From: Novosphingobium sp. HII-3
GTDB lineage: Bacteria > Pseudomonadota > Alphaproteobacteria > Sphingomonadales > Sphingomonadaceae
DNA: 64,000 nt
NCBI RefSeq assembly: GCF_002916655.1
Contig: NZ_PPSM01000081.1
Coordinates: 1 to 64,000, forward strand
Reading direction: 5' to 3'
Shown: piece by piece, positions 1-7,964 of the stretch
Position numbering within the stretch: the stretch's first letter is position 1
How the letters are laid out: every line of letters begins with the position of its first letter
Translations under genes and position numbers: made by a program
Notes under the pieces: generated by a model
What the model was told of the DNA's origin: nothing
Database searches by the model: none
The model's input: only the letters and a program-made list of their open reading frames with translations

Positions 1-161
1 CTTCCGCTCCGCTACAGCCGCTTCCCCGCTGCCGAGAGCGTCCAGCCTCAACCATGAGGCTTTTTATTCAAACCAACTGGCCCCTTTTTAAACCGGTGCC
101 TGGCCCAATTTTATCCCGGCGTTGACAATCGGGAACGATCCGTTGCTGATTGCAGGCAACA

Positions 162-836
162 ATGACTGAGGATCTCGCAGAACTGGAGCGGATCGCGGGC
201 GGCCTCCTGAAAAGCCTCTCCTCGGGCGAGCGCCGCGCCGTGATGCGCAAGATGGCCCGCGCCCTTGCGATCAGCCAGCGCGAGCGCATCACCGCCCAGC
301 GTGAACCCGACGGCTCGGCTTTCGCAGCCCGCAAGGCAAAGCAGCCGCCCATCACCGGACGGGGGACGGCGTGCTTCCTCTACCCTTCAGGCGGCAGCGG
401 CGAACCGCGCCGCGTCATCATGAAGAGCTTCACTTGGAGCGCTGGACGCATGATGACCGGCTTCGACATCGAGGCCGGGGCCATCCGCTCCTTCGAGTTC
501 GACAAGATCGTCAAACATCTTCCCGTGCCGGAGGAGCACCGCAACGCCAGCGCCGGGAAACTACGTCGGCGCGGCGGCCTGCGCCGGAGGGCCATGTTCC
601 GCCGTCTGGCATCCTCCCGATTCCTGAAGACGGGGACGGACGATCAGAGTTTCTGGGTCGGCTTCACCGGCAAGGTCTCGCAGATGGCGACCGTTCACCA
701 GTACGGCCTGCGCGACAAGCCCTCGCTCCGCGCCAAAGCCGTTCCTTATGCAAAGCGTGAACTGCTCGGGGCCACTACCGCCGATCGGGATAAGCTGCTG
801 GATGCCCTCTACGAACATCTGGCCTCGGCCGTCTGA
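162..836 (+). CDS. phage virion morphogenesis protein (P2 gpS-like tail completion)
   Basis: A 224-residue protein of the phage virion morphogenesis family, related to P2 gpS, which finishes the tail so that it can join the head. The N-terminus (TEDLAELERIAGGLLKSL followed by a basic RRAVMRKMARAL stretch) and the region around YGLRDKPS are typical of the family. The ATG at 162 is preferred over an in-frame TTG at 150; neither has a strong ribosome site. The gene is last in its operon: a 13-bp stem-loop follows 17 bases later. The upstream partner (gpR) would lie off the left edge. Confidence 0.8.
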   Translation: MTEDLAELERIAGGLLKSLSSGERRAVMRKMARALAISQRERITAQREPDGSAFAARKAKQPPITGRGTACFLYPSGGSGEPRRVIMKSFTWSAGRMMTGFDIEAGAIRSFEFDKIVKHLPVPEEHRNASAGKLRRRGGLRRRAMFRRLASSRFLKTGTDDQSFWVGFTGKVSQMATVHQYGLRDKPSLRAKAVPYAKRELLGATTADRDKLLDALYEHLASAV

Positions 837-853
837 TCTCTGAGGAAGGAATG

Positions 854-898
854 AGCCCGGCCGTCGAAGCGGGGGGTGGGGGATGCGACGGCCGGGCT
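854..898 (+). terminator. 13-bp stem-loop after the gpS-like gene
   Basis: Arms AGCCCGGCCGTCG (854-866) and CGACGGCCGGGCT (886-898) are perfectly complementary around a G-rich 19-base loop. It sits between the gpS-like stop and the J promoter region, so it probably ends the upstream late transcript. There is no following T-tract, so Rho-independent termination is not certain. Confidence 0.5.
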
Positions 899-967
899 GA
901 TGCCTGCTCTTGCAAGCGGGCTACCCATTGTACGCAGATGTCCGCCCTTTCGTTCCCGCACCGGCAT

Positions 968-993
968 CATTTGGCTGGCCGCCTGTCCAAATG
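968..993 (+). promoter_or_regulatory. Candidate Ogr-type late-promoter dyad before J
   Basis: CATTTGG, 12 bases, then CCAAATG form a perfect 7-bp dyad. The same arms with the same 12-base spacing occur at 7369-7394 before the V gene. The inner bases TGG-N12-CCA have the same layout as the P2 Ogr/Delta site TGT-N12-ACA (known for P2, centred near -55). The dyad centre lies 56 bases before the ATG at 1037. An Ogr-like protein is encoded at 17831. The assignment is inferred from geometry and context. Confidence 0.55.
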
Positions 994-1027
994 CCCGGCG
1001 TAGCGTCAACGCACTCGCTCACCACAG

Positions 1028-1942
1028 ATGGCCGCTATGGCCGATCTCACCTTCACTGCTGTCGATCTCTCGCGCCTGCCCGCGCCCGATCTGATCGAAA
1101 CGCTCGATTACGAGACGATCCTCGCCGAAGCGGTGGATCGCTTCCGCGCCGAGATGGCAGCGGTCGGCATCAGCTTCGCCAACCGCGACAGCGATCCAGC
1201 GGTCAAGCTGCTGCAGACCTTCTCCTACTTCTCCCAACTGCTGCGCCAGCGCGTGAACGATGCCGCCCGCGCGGTTATGCCCGCCTATGCCAATGGCGCG
1301 GACCTGGACAACATAGCCGCGCTGTTCGGCATCATGCGCAAGAGCATCACGCCCGCCGATGAGGCGCTCGGGATCCCGGCTGTGATGGAGACCGATGCCG
1401 AGTTTCGCCGTCGAATGGTCTTGGCGCCCGAGGGCTTTTCCGTCGCCGGCCCCATCGGCGCTTACATCTCCCACGCGCTCAACGCCGACCCCGAAGTTCT
1501 GGACGCGCGCCCGATCAGCCCTTCGCCCGGCCGCATCGTCATCTCGATCCTGTCCCGCACCGGCAACGGCGCGGCCTCGCAGCGGCTGATTTCCGCTGTC
1601 GAGCAGTATGTGACGGACAGCACGCGCCGACCGCTTACGGACTACGTCACCGTCCAGTCGGCCGGGATCGTCAACTACGCGGTTGATTACGCCCTGCGCA
1701 TGTACAACGGCCCGGATCAGGACGTGATCCTTGCCGCCTCCCGCGCAAAAGTTGAGGCTTACACGCGCGAGAGCCACCGCCTCGGCCGCGATATCACCCT
1801 CTCGGGCCTCTACGCTGCTGCGCACGTTGAGGGCGTGCAGAACGTCATCCTGAATGCGCCGCAAGCGGACATCGCGATCAGCCTCGAACAGGCCCCGTAC
1901 TGCACCGGAATTACGGCGCAAACCGCCGGGGTCAGCGAGTGA
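1028..1942 (+). CDS. J: baseplate assembly protein J
   Basis: A 304-residue member of the P2 gpJ/baseplate J family (P2 J has 302), which builds the baseplate edge that joins gpI, gpW and the fibres. The opening LPAPDLIETLDYETILAE is the usual J start, and the central PEGFSVAGPIGAYISHAL segment with acidic surroundings fits the fold. Two in-frame ATGs, 1028 and 1037, are possible; neither has a clear ribosome site. If transcription starts about 55 bases after the upstream dyad, the message would be almost leaderless and 1037 would be used. The stop overlaps the next gene (GTGA). Confidence 0.93.
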   Translation: MAAMADLTFTAVDLSRLPAPDLIETLDYETILAEAVDRFRAEMAAVGISFANRDSDPAVKLLQTFSYFSQLLRQRVNDAARAVMPAYANGADLDNIAALFGIMRKSITPADEALGIPAVMETDAEFRRRMVLAPEGFSVAGPIGAYISHALNADPEVLDARPISPSPGRIVISILSRTGNGAASQRLISAVEQYVTDSTRRPLTDYVTVQSAGIVNYAVDYALRMYNGPDQDVILAASRAKVEAYTRESHRLGRDITLSGLYAAAHVEGVQNVILNAPQADIAISLEQAPYCTGITAQTAGVSE

Positions 1943-2580
1943 CCTATCCTTCTGTTCTCCCGCCGCGTTCGTCTCCGTTGGAGAAGTCGCTGGAGCAGGT
2001 TGCCGCGCATCTGACCGACCTTCCCGCTCCGATCCGGGACATATGGTCCCCTCAGGTGTGCCCATCCTCGCATCTGCCCTGGCTCGCTTGGGGTTTGGCT
2101 ATAAGCCACTGGAAGCCGGAATGGAGCGAGCCCCGCAAGCGCGATGCCGTGGCGGACGCTATCCCCTTCCACAAGCGCAAGGGCACGCGCGGGGCTGTCG
2201 AGGAGGTTCTCAGCTGGTACCATCCCGATCTTACGATCGTGGAATGGCATGAGGCGAACCCTCAGCGCGCGCCGCACACGTTCGAGGTCCGCGCCCCGGC
2301 CAACGTCATCCCTGCCAGCTTCCTGAACGTCGAGACCACGGAGGCCATCATACGGGACGTGGCGGCCGCCAAGCCGCTGCGCTCACACTTCGACTTCGTC
2401 CAGAACATGGACCTGAAGGCGGGGCTCTACCTCGCCAGCGGCGGCATGAGCGGCAGCTTCGCCCGTGCCGATTACACCGCTGTTAGGGACGAAAGCCGCG
2501 ATTGGGCCAGCCTTCTCCAGACCGAGGATGGCGAGCCGCTCTTTGATGGCGATACCGCCGATTTCCTTGAGGCATCCTGA
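1939..2580 (+). CDS. I: tail protein I
   Basis: A 213-residue tail protein I family member (P2 I has 176), a baseplate component beside gpJ. LPPRSSPLEKSLEQVAAHL at the start and LPWLAWGLAISHWKPEW with VADAIPFHKRKGTRGAVE are hallmark segments of the family. It starts with GTG in a 4-base overlap with J and ends overlapping the tail fibre ATG, which implies coupled translation. The C-terminal extension (about residues 150-213) contains WASLLQTEDGEPLFD and may help to seat the fibre; this last point is inference. Confidence 0.92.
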   Translation: MTYPSVLPPRSSPLEKSLEQVAAHLTDLPAPIRDIWSPQVCPSSHLPWLAWGLAISHWKPEWSEPRKRDAVADAIPFHKRKGTRGAVEEVLSWYHPDLTIVEWHEANPQRAPHTFEVRAPANVIPASFLNVETTEAIIRDVAAAKPLRSHFDFVQNMDLKAGLYLASGGMSGSFARADYTAVRDESRDWASLLQTEDGEPLFDGDTADFLEAS

Positions 2581-3623
2581 TGAGCGTTCTTGTCCTCCAG
2601 CTGACGGACGCGGGGCTTGCCGCCGTTCAGGGCGCGTCGGGCACCGATCTTACCGTCATCTCGCATCTCGGGCTCAGCGACCAGACCTTCGTGGCCGCAC
2701 CGACGCTCACCGCGCTTCCCGGCGAGTTCAAGCGGCTCGAAATCCAGTCCGGCACTGCAGCGGCACCGAACATGGCGCACCTCACCGCCTATGACACCTC
2801 GGCCGATGTCTGGAACGCCACTGGCTTCGGTCTCTTCCTTGAGGATGGAACGCTGTTCGGCACCTTCAGCGCTGTCGAAACAGTCCTGAGCAAGGCGGGG
2901 CTGGCCTTCGCCCTCATCGCCTTCGACATAGCCTTCACGGCGGACTTCGCCTCAAACATCGCTTTCGGCAACGCGCTCTTCGTGTACCCGCCTGCTACCA
3001 GCACGACGCGCGGTGTAGCCGAGATCGCGACGCAGGAGGAAGTGGATGCGGGGACGGACGATCAACGCTTCGTCACGCCGCGCAAGCTCAAGACGCTCCT
3101 TACTGCCAGCCTCGAGGCGCTCAGCAACACAATCAACGGCACGATTGATGCTCTTCGCAACAGCACCGACACGGCCATAAACGCGCTCAAGGCAATCTCG
3201 ATTACCGGGGCGGGGCTTGCATCAGGCGGCGGGGCGCTTACGGCTTCGCGCACCATCACCGTGGCCGAGGCGAGCGCGGCCGAAGTTGCCGCCGGGACCA
3301 GCGCGTCAACCGTCATCACGCCGCGCCGATTGGGGCCGATCTCGATCTCGCTCGCGCAGAACGGCTACTTCCGCTTCTTCGGCCTGCAGATCGTCTGGGG
3401 GCGTTTCACAGCCTCGCCGAACGGCTCCACACCCGTCACCTTCCCGATCGCTTTCAGCAACGCGTGCTTCTCGGTCGTGGCGAGTGGCGTGGTCGCGGGT
3501 GGCGCGGATTCGCAGGACAATCCGCCCGCCGTCGTCACGTCCACCATCACGGCAATCGGCTTCTCGGTCTTCAGCGCCGACGACACCAGTTCCTCCACCT
3601 CGTACATCGCATTGGGGTACTGA
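2580..3623 (+). CDS. H: tail fibre protein (gpH-like) with gp53-like C-terminal receptor-binding domain
   Basis: A 347-residue fibre. Residues 1 to about 130 are the gpH-type virion-attachment part (tail-collar or 'phage tail protein' domain). ATSTTRGVAEIATQEEVDAG and FVTPRKLKTLL, with VITPRRLG later, are the recurrent fibre shaft motifs. The last roughly 85 residues (NGYFRFFGLQIVWGRF to a terminal YIALGY) look like the gp53-like C-terminal fibre domain that trimerises and contacts the receptor. It is shorter than P2 H (669 residues). It overlaps gpI by one base and is followed by a fibre-assembly gene. Confidence 0.85.
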   Translation: MSVLVLQLTDAGLAAVQGASGTDLTVISHLGLSDQTFVAAPTLTALPGEFKRLEIQSGTAAAPNMAHLTAYDTSADVWNATGFGLFLEDGTLFGTFSAVETVLSKAGLAFALIAFDIAFTADFASNIAFGNALFVYPPATSTTRGVAEIATQEEVDAGTDDQRFVTPRKLKTLLTASLEALSNTINGTIDALRNSTDTAINALKAISITGAGLASGGGALTASRTITVAEASAAEVAAGTSASTVITPRRLGPISISLAQNGYFRFFGLQIVWGRFTASPNGSTPVTFPIAFSNACFSVVASGVVAGGADSQDNPPAVVTSTITAIGFSVFSADDTSSSTSYIALGY

Positions 3624-3626
3624 CCC

Positions 3627-4079
3627 ATGAGCCTACGCTATTCGGCGTCCACCGGCGGCTTCTATGAAACGCAGGTCCATTCCCAGATTCCGGATGACGC
3701 GGTGTTCGTGCCGCGCGCCGCCCATGCCGCCTTGATGGAAGCGCAGGCAGCAGGGGGGCGCATCGTGCCATCGCCTGAGACCGGTCTTCCCGTGATCGAG
3801 GCTCCGAGCGAAAGCGCCGCTGCCCTCGAAGCCCGCATCGTCGCTGCGGTCAAGCGTGAGGCCGAGCGGCGCATCCTCGCTGTCAGCCCTGTGTGGCGGC
3901 AGTTGAACGATGTGCGCGAGCTCTCGCCCGAAGCCACGGAGCGCTTCCAGATGATCGATGCGATCCGCGCGGCCTCCGACGCAATGGAAGCTGAGATTGC
4001 GGCACTGTCCGCTCAAGACCTGGCTGATTACGCGGTGGTTGAAAACCCGCGCTGGCCCGTCAGCGAGGAGATCATTTAA
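3627..4079 (+). CDS. probable tail fibre assembly chaperone
   Basis: A 150-residue acidic protein in the position of P2 gene G. The N-terminus (YSASTGGFYETQVHSQIPDDAV) is the usual start of tail-fibre assembly proteins, in which residues about 1-60 recognise the fibre. The C-terminal half is a predicted helix rich in Glu and Ala. It would fold or oligomerise the fibre encoded 3 bases upstream or the tailspike just downstream. Sequence divergence from gpG is large, so the call leans on position and the N-terminal pattern. Confidence 0.72.
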   Translation: MSLRYSASTGGFYETQVHSQIPDDAVFVPRAAHAALMEAQAAGGRIVPSPETGLPVIEAPSESAAALEARIVAAVKREAERRILAVSPVWRQLNDVRELSPEATERFQMIDAIRAASDAMEAEIAALSAQDLADYAVVENPRWPVSEEII

Positions 4080-4080
4080 C

Positions 4081-6033
4081 ATGGCAAAGATATCCGCTCT
4101 TCCGGTGGCCGAAAACTTGGACGGTTCGGAACTCATCCCTGTCGTTCGCAACGGAAAAACGCATCAGGTAGTTTCATCGGAACTTGTCAGCGCAGCTGCG
4201 CTGCCATTCATCGAGCGAGTCACCGTATCTGCTGCTGCCGCTGAAGCCCTCGTCGGTAAGCCATACGCCACCTCTTCAGACGGCATAGCTGATACGGACC
4301 CAGGCCAGTCGTTTGCGGTCAACAATGGCAACGGCACAACTACAATTTGGTTTCATGATCCTGACGGCACTGCGAAATCGCCTCGCACGATGGCGACTAC
4401 GGATTACATCGCCTCTTCAGAAGGGGCAGACGATCTGGGCCTCGCCCGCAAGGACGTGCTTGCCTCTCCTGAAGGTGCGGAGAAGATCGGCTACGGCGAC
4501 GGGAACAACGTCAAGGAAAAGCTTGATTCTCTCTCCGACAGTGGCGGTATCATCTACGCGCTACCTGCAACGGCAGCAGTTCCCCAGACGCAGGCCGAGA
4601 AGAATGAGCAAACCGTCGACCTGTTCGATGCGCTCACTCCTGCAATGCGCTCGGCCGTCAAAGGCGGCACCCTCATGGACATCGGCCCGGCCGTTAGCGC
4701 GATCATGCACTTCGCCAATGGGGGAGAGAGCCAAGGAGACGCTACGGGGGGCACCACGCTGTACGTTAAGGGAGGCCGCTATTTTACCTCAGTGCCCCTG
4801 AACAACACATTTCGAGCCGACAAGAAGATCGTCGATGACGGAGACCTTCGTCGCATGAACCTTCGCGGCGACGGGTCCAACAACACTTCGATCTTCTATA
4901 CCGGACCTTATGGCTCCCCTGCGCTTAACATCGCAGGCCATCGCGGAACGGATGTGCACGATGGCGTGAACCTCCGCACCCGCATTGAAGGCATCCGCCT
5001 CCGGCGCTTCCCGATCAAATCGCAAAGCGGCATCGGGCTGCGTCTCCAGCATGCCGAAGGTGTCCACCTGGACGACGTCGTGATCGACGGGTTCGAGGTT
5101 GGCATCTACGCGACCGACATCTTGGAGTTCTTCAGCAGTGCGCTCTACCTGAAGGATTGCGTGATCGGCCTTCGGGCAACCTTATCGGACTTCACCAATC
5201 CGAACGTGTTCGTCATGCGAGGGGGGGGTGTGTCTGGCGCGCGTGTACAGGGTATCCATCTTGTGCGGCCTGCTAACGCCAAGCTCGATAGCGTCCGCTT
5301 CGAAGGTAACGGTTTTGACCGGGATTTCACGACGATCCTGTGCGAGCTGGGCACCCCCGAGGGCGGCGCTTCGCTATTGGTCGAGAATTGCTACTTCGAG
5401 AACAACATGGGGGCTTCGGACCTCCAGCTCGCCCACGGCCATCCGTATGACGCCCTGGTGAAGTGGCACATGAACACCTGTCACCGCCAGCAGGACCGCT
5501 ATGTTGACCACCACATCGATGCGGCTATGTTTGGCGCGGCGGCGAGCGCGGGGTCGTCGCTGATCATCGACCATGGTCCCCAGCGGTATCGCAACGTCGG
5601 GACCTACACGTCACATCCAAGCCGTTCCGCAATTCGCATCCAGACGCCGGGCATTACGCTCATCGAGCATGCAGGTAACCGCTATCCGAGCGACAATGAA
5701 AGGCCCGAGACAAACGGGTTCCCGGCAGTCGGCATGACCTACAACGTGATGTCGGCAAGCATCTTTGCGGACGGGACTTACACCCCAAACTTCCGAACCA
5801 ACATCAACGTGTTGAAGGTGGAGCATCTCGTGGGGTCGGGCGTCTACCGGGTGTTCTACCGCGATCCCCCGCGAAACGCCGGCGGCGTGACCCCGTCAGC
5901 CACCGTCGCCAGCGGCTCCGGAACAGTCACGGTGTCTGATCGAACCTCAGCGTACCTGGAGGTTCGCACCTTCAATGCGGACGGGGCAGCCGCAGACCTC
6001 GCGTTTACCCTCAACGTCATGGGATACTTCTGA
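4081..6033 (+). CDS. tailspike / pectate-lyase-like beta-helix receptor-binding protein
   Basis: A 650-residue tailspike. Residues 1-35 (MAKISALPVAENLDGSELIP) match the short virion-anchoring module found on many phage fibres. A linker of about 150 residues follows, with GTTTIWFHDPDG and LGLARKDVLASPEGAEKIGYG. From about residue 215 there are repeated short strands (NLRGDGSNNTSIFYTG, IEGIRLRRF, GVHLDDVVIDGF) typical of a right-handed parallel beta-helix. Such spikes bind and often cleave surface polysaccharide; a catalytic pair cannot be assigned by eye. The start at 4081 excludes an upstream in-frame extension that lies inside the chaperone gene. The last base overlaps the next ATG. Confidence 0.85.
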   Translation: MAKISALPVAENLDGSELIPVVRNGKTHQVVSSELVSAAALPFIERVTVSAAAAEALVGKPYATSSDGIADTDPGQSFAVNNGNGTTTIWFHDPDGTAKSPRTMATTDYIASSEGADDLGLARKDVLASPEGAEKIGYGDGNNVKEKLDSLSDSGGIIYALPATAAVPQTQAEKNEQTVDLFDALTPAMRSAVKGGTLMDIGPAVSAIMHFANGGESQGDATGGTTLYVKGGRYFTSVPLNNTFRADKKIVDDGDLRRMNLRGDGSNNTSIFYTGPYGSPALNIAGHRGTDVHDGVNLRTRIEGIRLRRFPIKSQSGIGLRLQHAEGVHLDDVVIDGFEVGIYATDILEFFSSALYLKDCVIGLRATLSDFTNPNVFVMRGGGVSGARVQGIHLVRPANAKLDSVRFEGNGFDRDFTTILCELGTPEGGASLLVENCYFENNMGASDLQLAHGHPYDALVKWHMNTCHRQQDRYVDHHIDAAMFGAAASAGSSLIIDHGPQRYRNVGTYTSHPSRSAIRIQTPGITLIEHAGNRYPSDNERPETNGFPAVGMTYNVMSASIFADGTYTPNFRTNINVLKVEHLVGSGVYRVFYRDPPRNAGGVTPSATVASGSGTVTVSDRTSAYLEVRTFNADGAAADLAFTLNVMGYF

Positions 6034-6293
6034 TGAACTACTTGCACGAGGGCCGGGTTGTCACTGCTACGCTGTGGGAGGGGCAGCCTATTGATGGGGT
6101 GAAGGTCATACCCCGCCGCTGGGGCGCGGTCGGTGAAGTTCAGACAGCGCGTGGGGGCCGATGGATGACCCTCGGCGACTGGCTCGTCAATGATGGGCGT
6201 GTCTTCCGCGTGGTCACCCCCGCGATCTTCATGCGAGAATACTCGCCCGTCGACGCGAACGCGAGTCCGTGGAGCGAGGGCAGTCCCGCATAA
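6033..6293 (+). CDS. small hypothetical tail-region protein
   Basis: 86 residues, ATG overlapping the tailspike stop (ATGA), so probably co-translated. It starts MNYLHEGRVVTATLWEGQP and contains VIPRRWGAVGEVQ and WMTLGDWLVNDGRVFRVV. No signal peptide or membrane segment is visible. I do not recognise the family. It is the last gene of the J operon and might be a spike accessory or a decoration protein. It is followed by 240 non-coding bases with several hairpins. Confidence 0.6.
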   Translation: MNYLHEGRVVTATLWEGQPIDGVKVIPRRWGAVGEVQTARGGRWMTLGDWLVNDGRVFRVVTPAIFMREYSPVDANASPWSEGSPA

Positions 6294-6381
6294 TGCAATG
6301 ATGCCCCACCACCTGCCTCTGTCGCTGCCAACCGTGCAGCAAATACAAGACACTTAATTGCTTTCGTCCCGCCTTTGTCTT

Positions 6382-6514
6382 TTTCCGATTTGCCCCTACG
6401 GAAAGGGGGCTCCGGATGTCCCCACATCCCGAAACCAGCGAGCCTGCACTCGCACTCTATGGGCAGCGCGCCTGCCCCATAAAGCACCCTTTCCGCGTCC
6501 AGGCGCGGAAAGGG
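6382..6514. other. cluster of four inverted repeats between the tailspike operon and dam
   Basis: The 242 bases from 6294 to 6535 hold no convincing gene but four inverted repeats: TTTCCG/CGGAAA (6382-6404), GGATGT-CCCC-ACATCC (6414-6429), TATGGGCAG/CTGCCCCATA with one bulge (6458-6481), and an 11-bp perfect stem CCCTTTCCGCG/CGCGGAAAGGG with a 6-base loop (6487-6514). The last ends 21 bases before the dam ATG. One or more could terminate the tailspike transcript; together they could be a structured leader or small RNA. Function is unknown. Confidence 0.5.
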
Positions 6515-6535
6515 GCATCATGCAGGAAGTCCAAC

Positions 6536-7354
6536 ATGTCTACCCCTTTTGTTCTCGTTTCCCCAACCTCTCCGGCCGCCGGTTACATCGGTGGCAAGCG
6601 CAACCTCGCCAGGCGCGTCTGCGCCATCATCGAGCGCACACCGCATACCAGCTACGCCGAGCCTTTCGTGGGCATGGGCGGCATCTTCCTGCGCCGCAGG
6701 AGCAAGCCAAAGGCCGAGGCAATAAATGACATTTCCGGTGATGTGATCGGCCTGTTCCGCTGCCTTGCCGAGCACTACCCCTACCTTGTCGACATGCTGC
6801 GCTTTCGCGTGACAAGCCGGGCCGAGTTCGAGCGGTTGCTCGGGCAGGATCCTGAACGCCTCACCGATCTCCAGCGCGCCGTACGATTCCTGTATCTCCA
6901 GCGCCTGGCATTCGGCGGCAAAGTCTCGGGCCGCAACTTCGGCGTCGATGCGCGATCCCCCGCCCGCTTCGACGTCGGCAAGCTCGAACCCCTGCTCGCG
7001 GATATTCATGATCGCCTGCAGTCGGTCGTGATCGAGCGCCTGCCCTACGCCGAGTTCATCCGCCGCTACGATCACGAAGGCGCGCTGTTCTACCTCGACC
7101 CTCCCTATTGGGCCTGCGAGAAGGACTACGGCCCGGACGTCTTCACCCGCGCAGACTTTGCTGCACTGGCCAAGCAGCTGGCCGGCATCAAGGGCAAATT
7201 CCTCATGTCCCTCAACGACAATCAGGGCGTGCGCGATACCTTCGCCCGGTTCTCGATGAACGCGATCGGCACGACATACACGATTGGTGCCAAGGCACGG
7301 CCCGCAGGCGAAGTGCTGATCAGCAACTTCGCTCTCCCCGCGAACGACAACTGA
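6536..7354 (+). CDS. dam: phage DNA adenine (N6) methylase, Dam family
   Basis: 272 residues of the D12 class N6-adenine methyltransferase (Dam/MboIA) family. It has the N-terminal motif YIGGKRNLARR, motif I-like FVGMGGIFL near residue 44, and the catalytic DPPY at residues 188-191 (FYLDPPYWACEKDYG). It would transfer a methyl group from AdoMet to adenine, probably to protect phage DNA or time its replication. The start at 6536 has GGAAG at good spacing and follows the hairpin region. A methylase inside a P2-type tail cluster is an insertion relative to P2 and splits the baseplate genes. Confidence 0.9.
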   Translation: MSTPFVLVSPTSPAAGYIGGKRNLARRVCAIIERTPHTSYAEPFVGMGGIFLRRRSKPKAEAINDISGDVIGLFRCLAEHYPYLVDMLRFRVTSRAEFERLLGQDPERLTDLQRAVRFLYLQRLAFGGKVSGRNFGVDARSPARFDVGKLEPLLADIHDRLQSVVIERLPYAEFIRRYDHEGALFYLDPPYWACEKDYGPDVFTRADFAALAKQLAGIKGKFLMSLNDNQGVRDTFARFSMNAIGTTYTIGAKARPAGEVLISNFALPANDN

Positions 7355-7368
7355 TTCCAAACCCCCTG

Positions 7369-7394
7369 CATTTGGACGGCCACCCTACCAAATG
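7369..7394 (+). promoter_or_regulatory. Candidate Ogr-type late-promoter dyad before V
   Basis: CATTTGG-N12-CCAAATG as at 968-993; the 12-base spacers also share GGCC and a following CC. Here the dyad is extended outward to a 13-bp perfect stem (7363-7375 with 7388-7400). The centre lies about 55 bases before the V ATG at 7437, the distance known for P2 Ogr sites from the transcription start. The alternative is a terminator for dam, since it follows the dam stop by only 8 bases. Confidence 0.55.
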
Positions 7395-7436
7395 CAGGGG
7401 CGCGAAAGCCGCTGATCCTTGCGCCATGGTCGCATC

Positions 7437-7964
7437 ATGGCGCGTACTGCAGATCCCGAACAGCTTACCGGCGAATTGATCCAGCTGGGCACCGTGGCAT
7501 CCGTCTCGGGCGACACCTGCACTGTCGATCTGGGTGACCTGATCACGGGTGATCTGCCATGGCTGGCCGGCCGTGCCGGGCGTGTTCGCATCTGGTCTCC
7601 CCCGACGATCGGCGAGCAATGCGCGGTACTCGCGCCTGAAGGCGACCTTGCCGGTGGAGTCGTCCTTCTCGGCATCTACTCCGACGCCCGCCCATCCCCA
7701 TCCAGCGATCCCGATGCGGTCGTGATCGAATTCGACGATGGTGCAGCCCTCTCGTACAACCTCGCCACGCATGCGCTGGATGTGACGTTGCCGGGAGGCA
7801 GCGCCGCAACGGTTACCGCTGACGATCTCACCATCAACGGCAACGTCCGGGTCAACGGCAAGCTTGACGTGACCGAAGACGTCGTGGGTGGCGGCATCAG
7901 CCTCAAGAACCACAAGCACACCGGCGTTACTGCCGGCGGCGCGCAGTCCGGAACGCCGGTCTGA
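7437..7964 (+). CDS. V: baseplate assembly protein V (central spike)
   Basis: A 175-residue member of the gpV/gp45 baseplate spike family (P2 V has 211), the membrane-piercing tip under the tube. The N-terminal OB-fold segment (ELIQLGTVASVSGDTCTVDLG, then LPWLAGRAGRVRIWSPPTIGEQ) is diagnostic, and the C-terminal repeat region carries the HxH-like iron-binding end NHKHTGVTAGG. The ATG at 7437 is preferred over an in-frame ATG at 7419 because family members start just before this point. The stop overlaps W (ATGA). Confidence 0.92.
   Translation: MARTADPEQLTGELIQLGTVASVSGDTCTVDLGDLITGDLPWLAGRAGRVRIWSPPTIGEQCAVLAPEGDLAGGVVLLGIYSDARPSPSSDPDAVVIEFDDGAALSYNLATHALDVTLPGGSAATVTADDLTINGNVRVNGKLDVTEDVVGGGISLKNHKHTGVTAGGAQSGTPV

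Noticed and set aside
76..97. ACTGG-N12-CCGGT, weakly like the late-promoter dyads, upstream of the gpS-like gene
   Set aside because: Arms are imperfect, lack the ATTTGG core, and the distance to the start codon differs from the two matched sites.
1..161. Possible end of an upstream gene (frame open to a stop at 55-57) and a 23-codon frame from an ATGA at 54
   Set aside because: Too short and cut by the window edge; no recognisable family. P2 gpR would be expected here but cannot be shown.
1019..2065. 348-codon open frame on the minus strand opposite J and I
   Set aside because: Antisense shadow of GC-rich coding DNA; J and I are unambiguous families on the plus strand.
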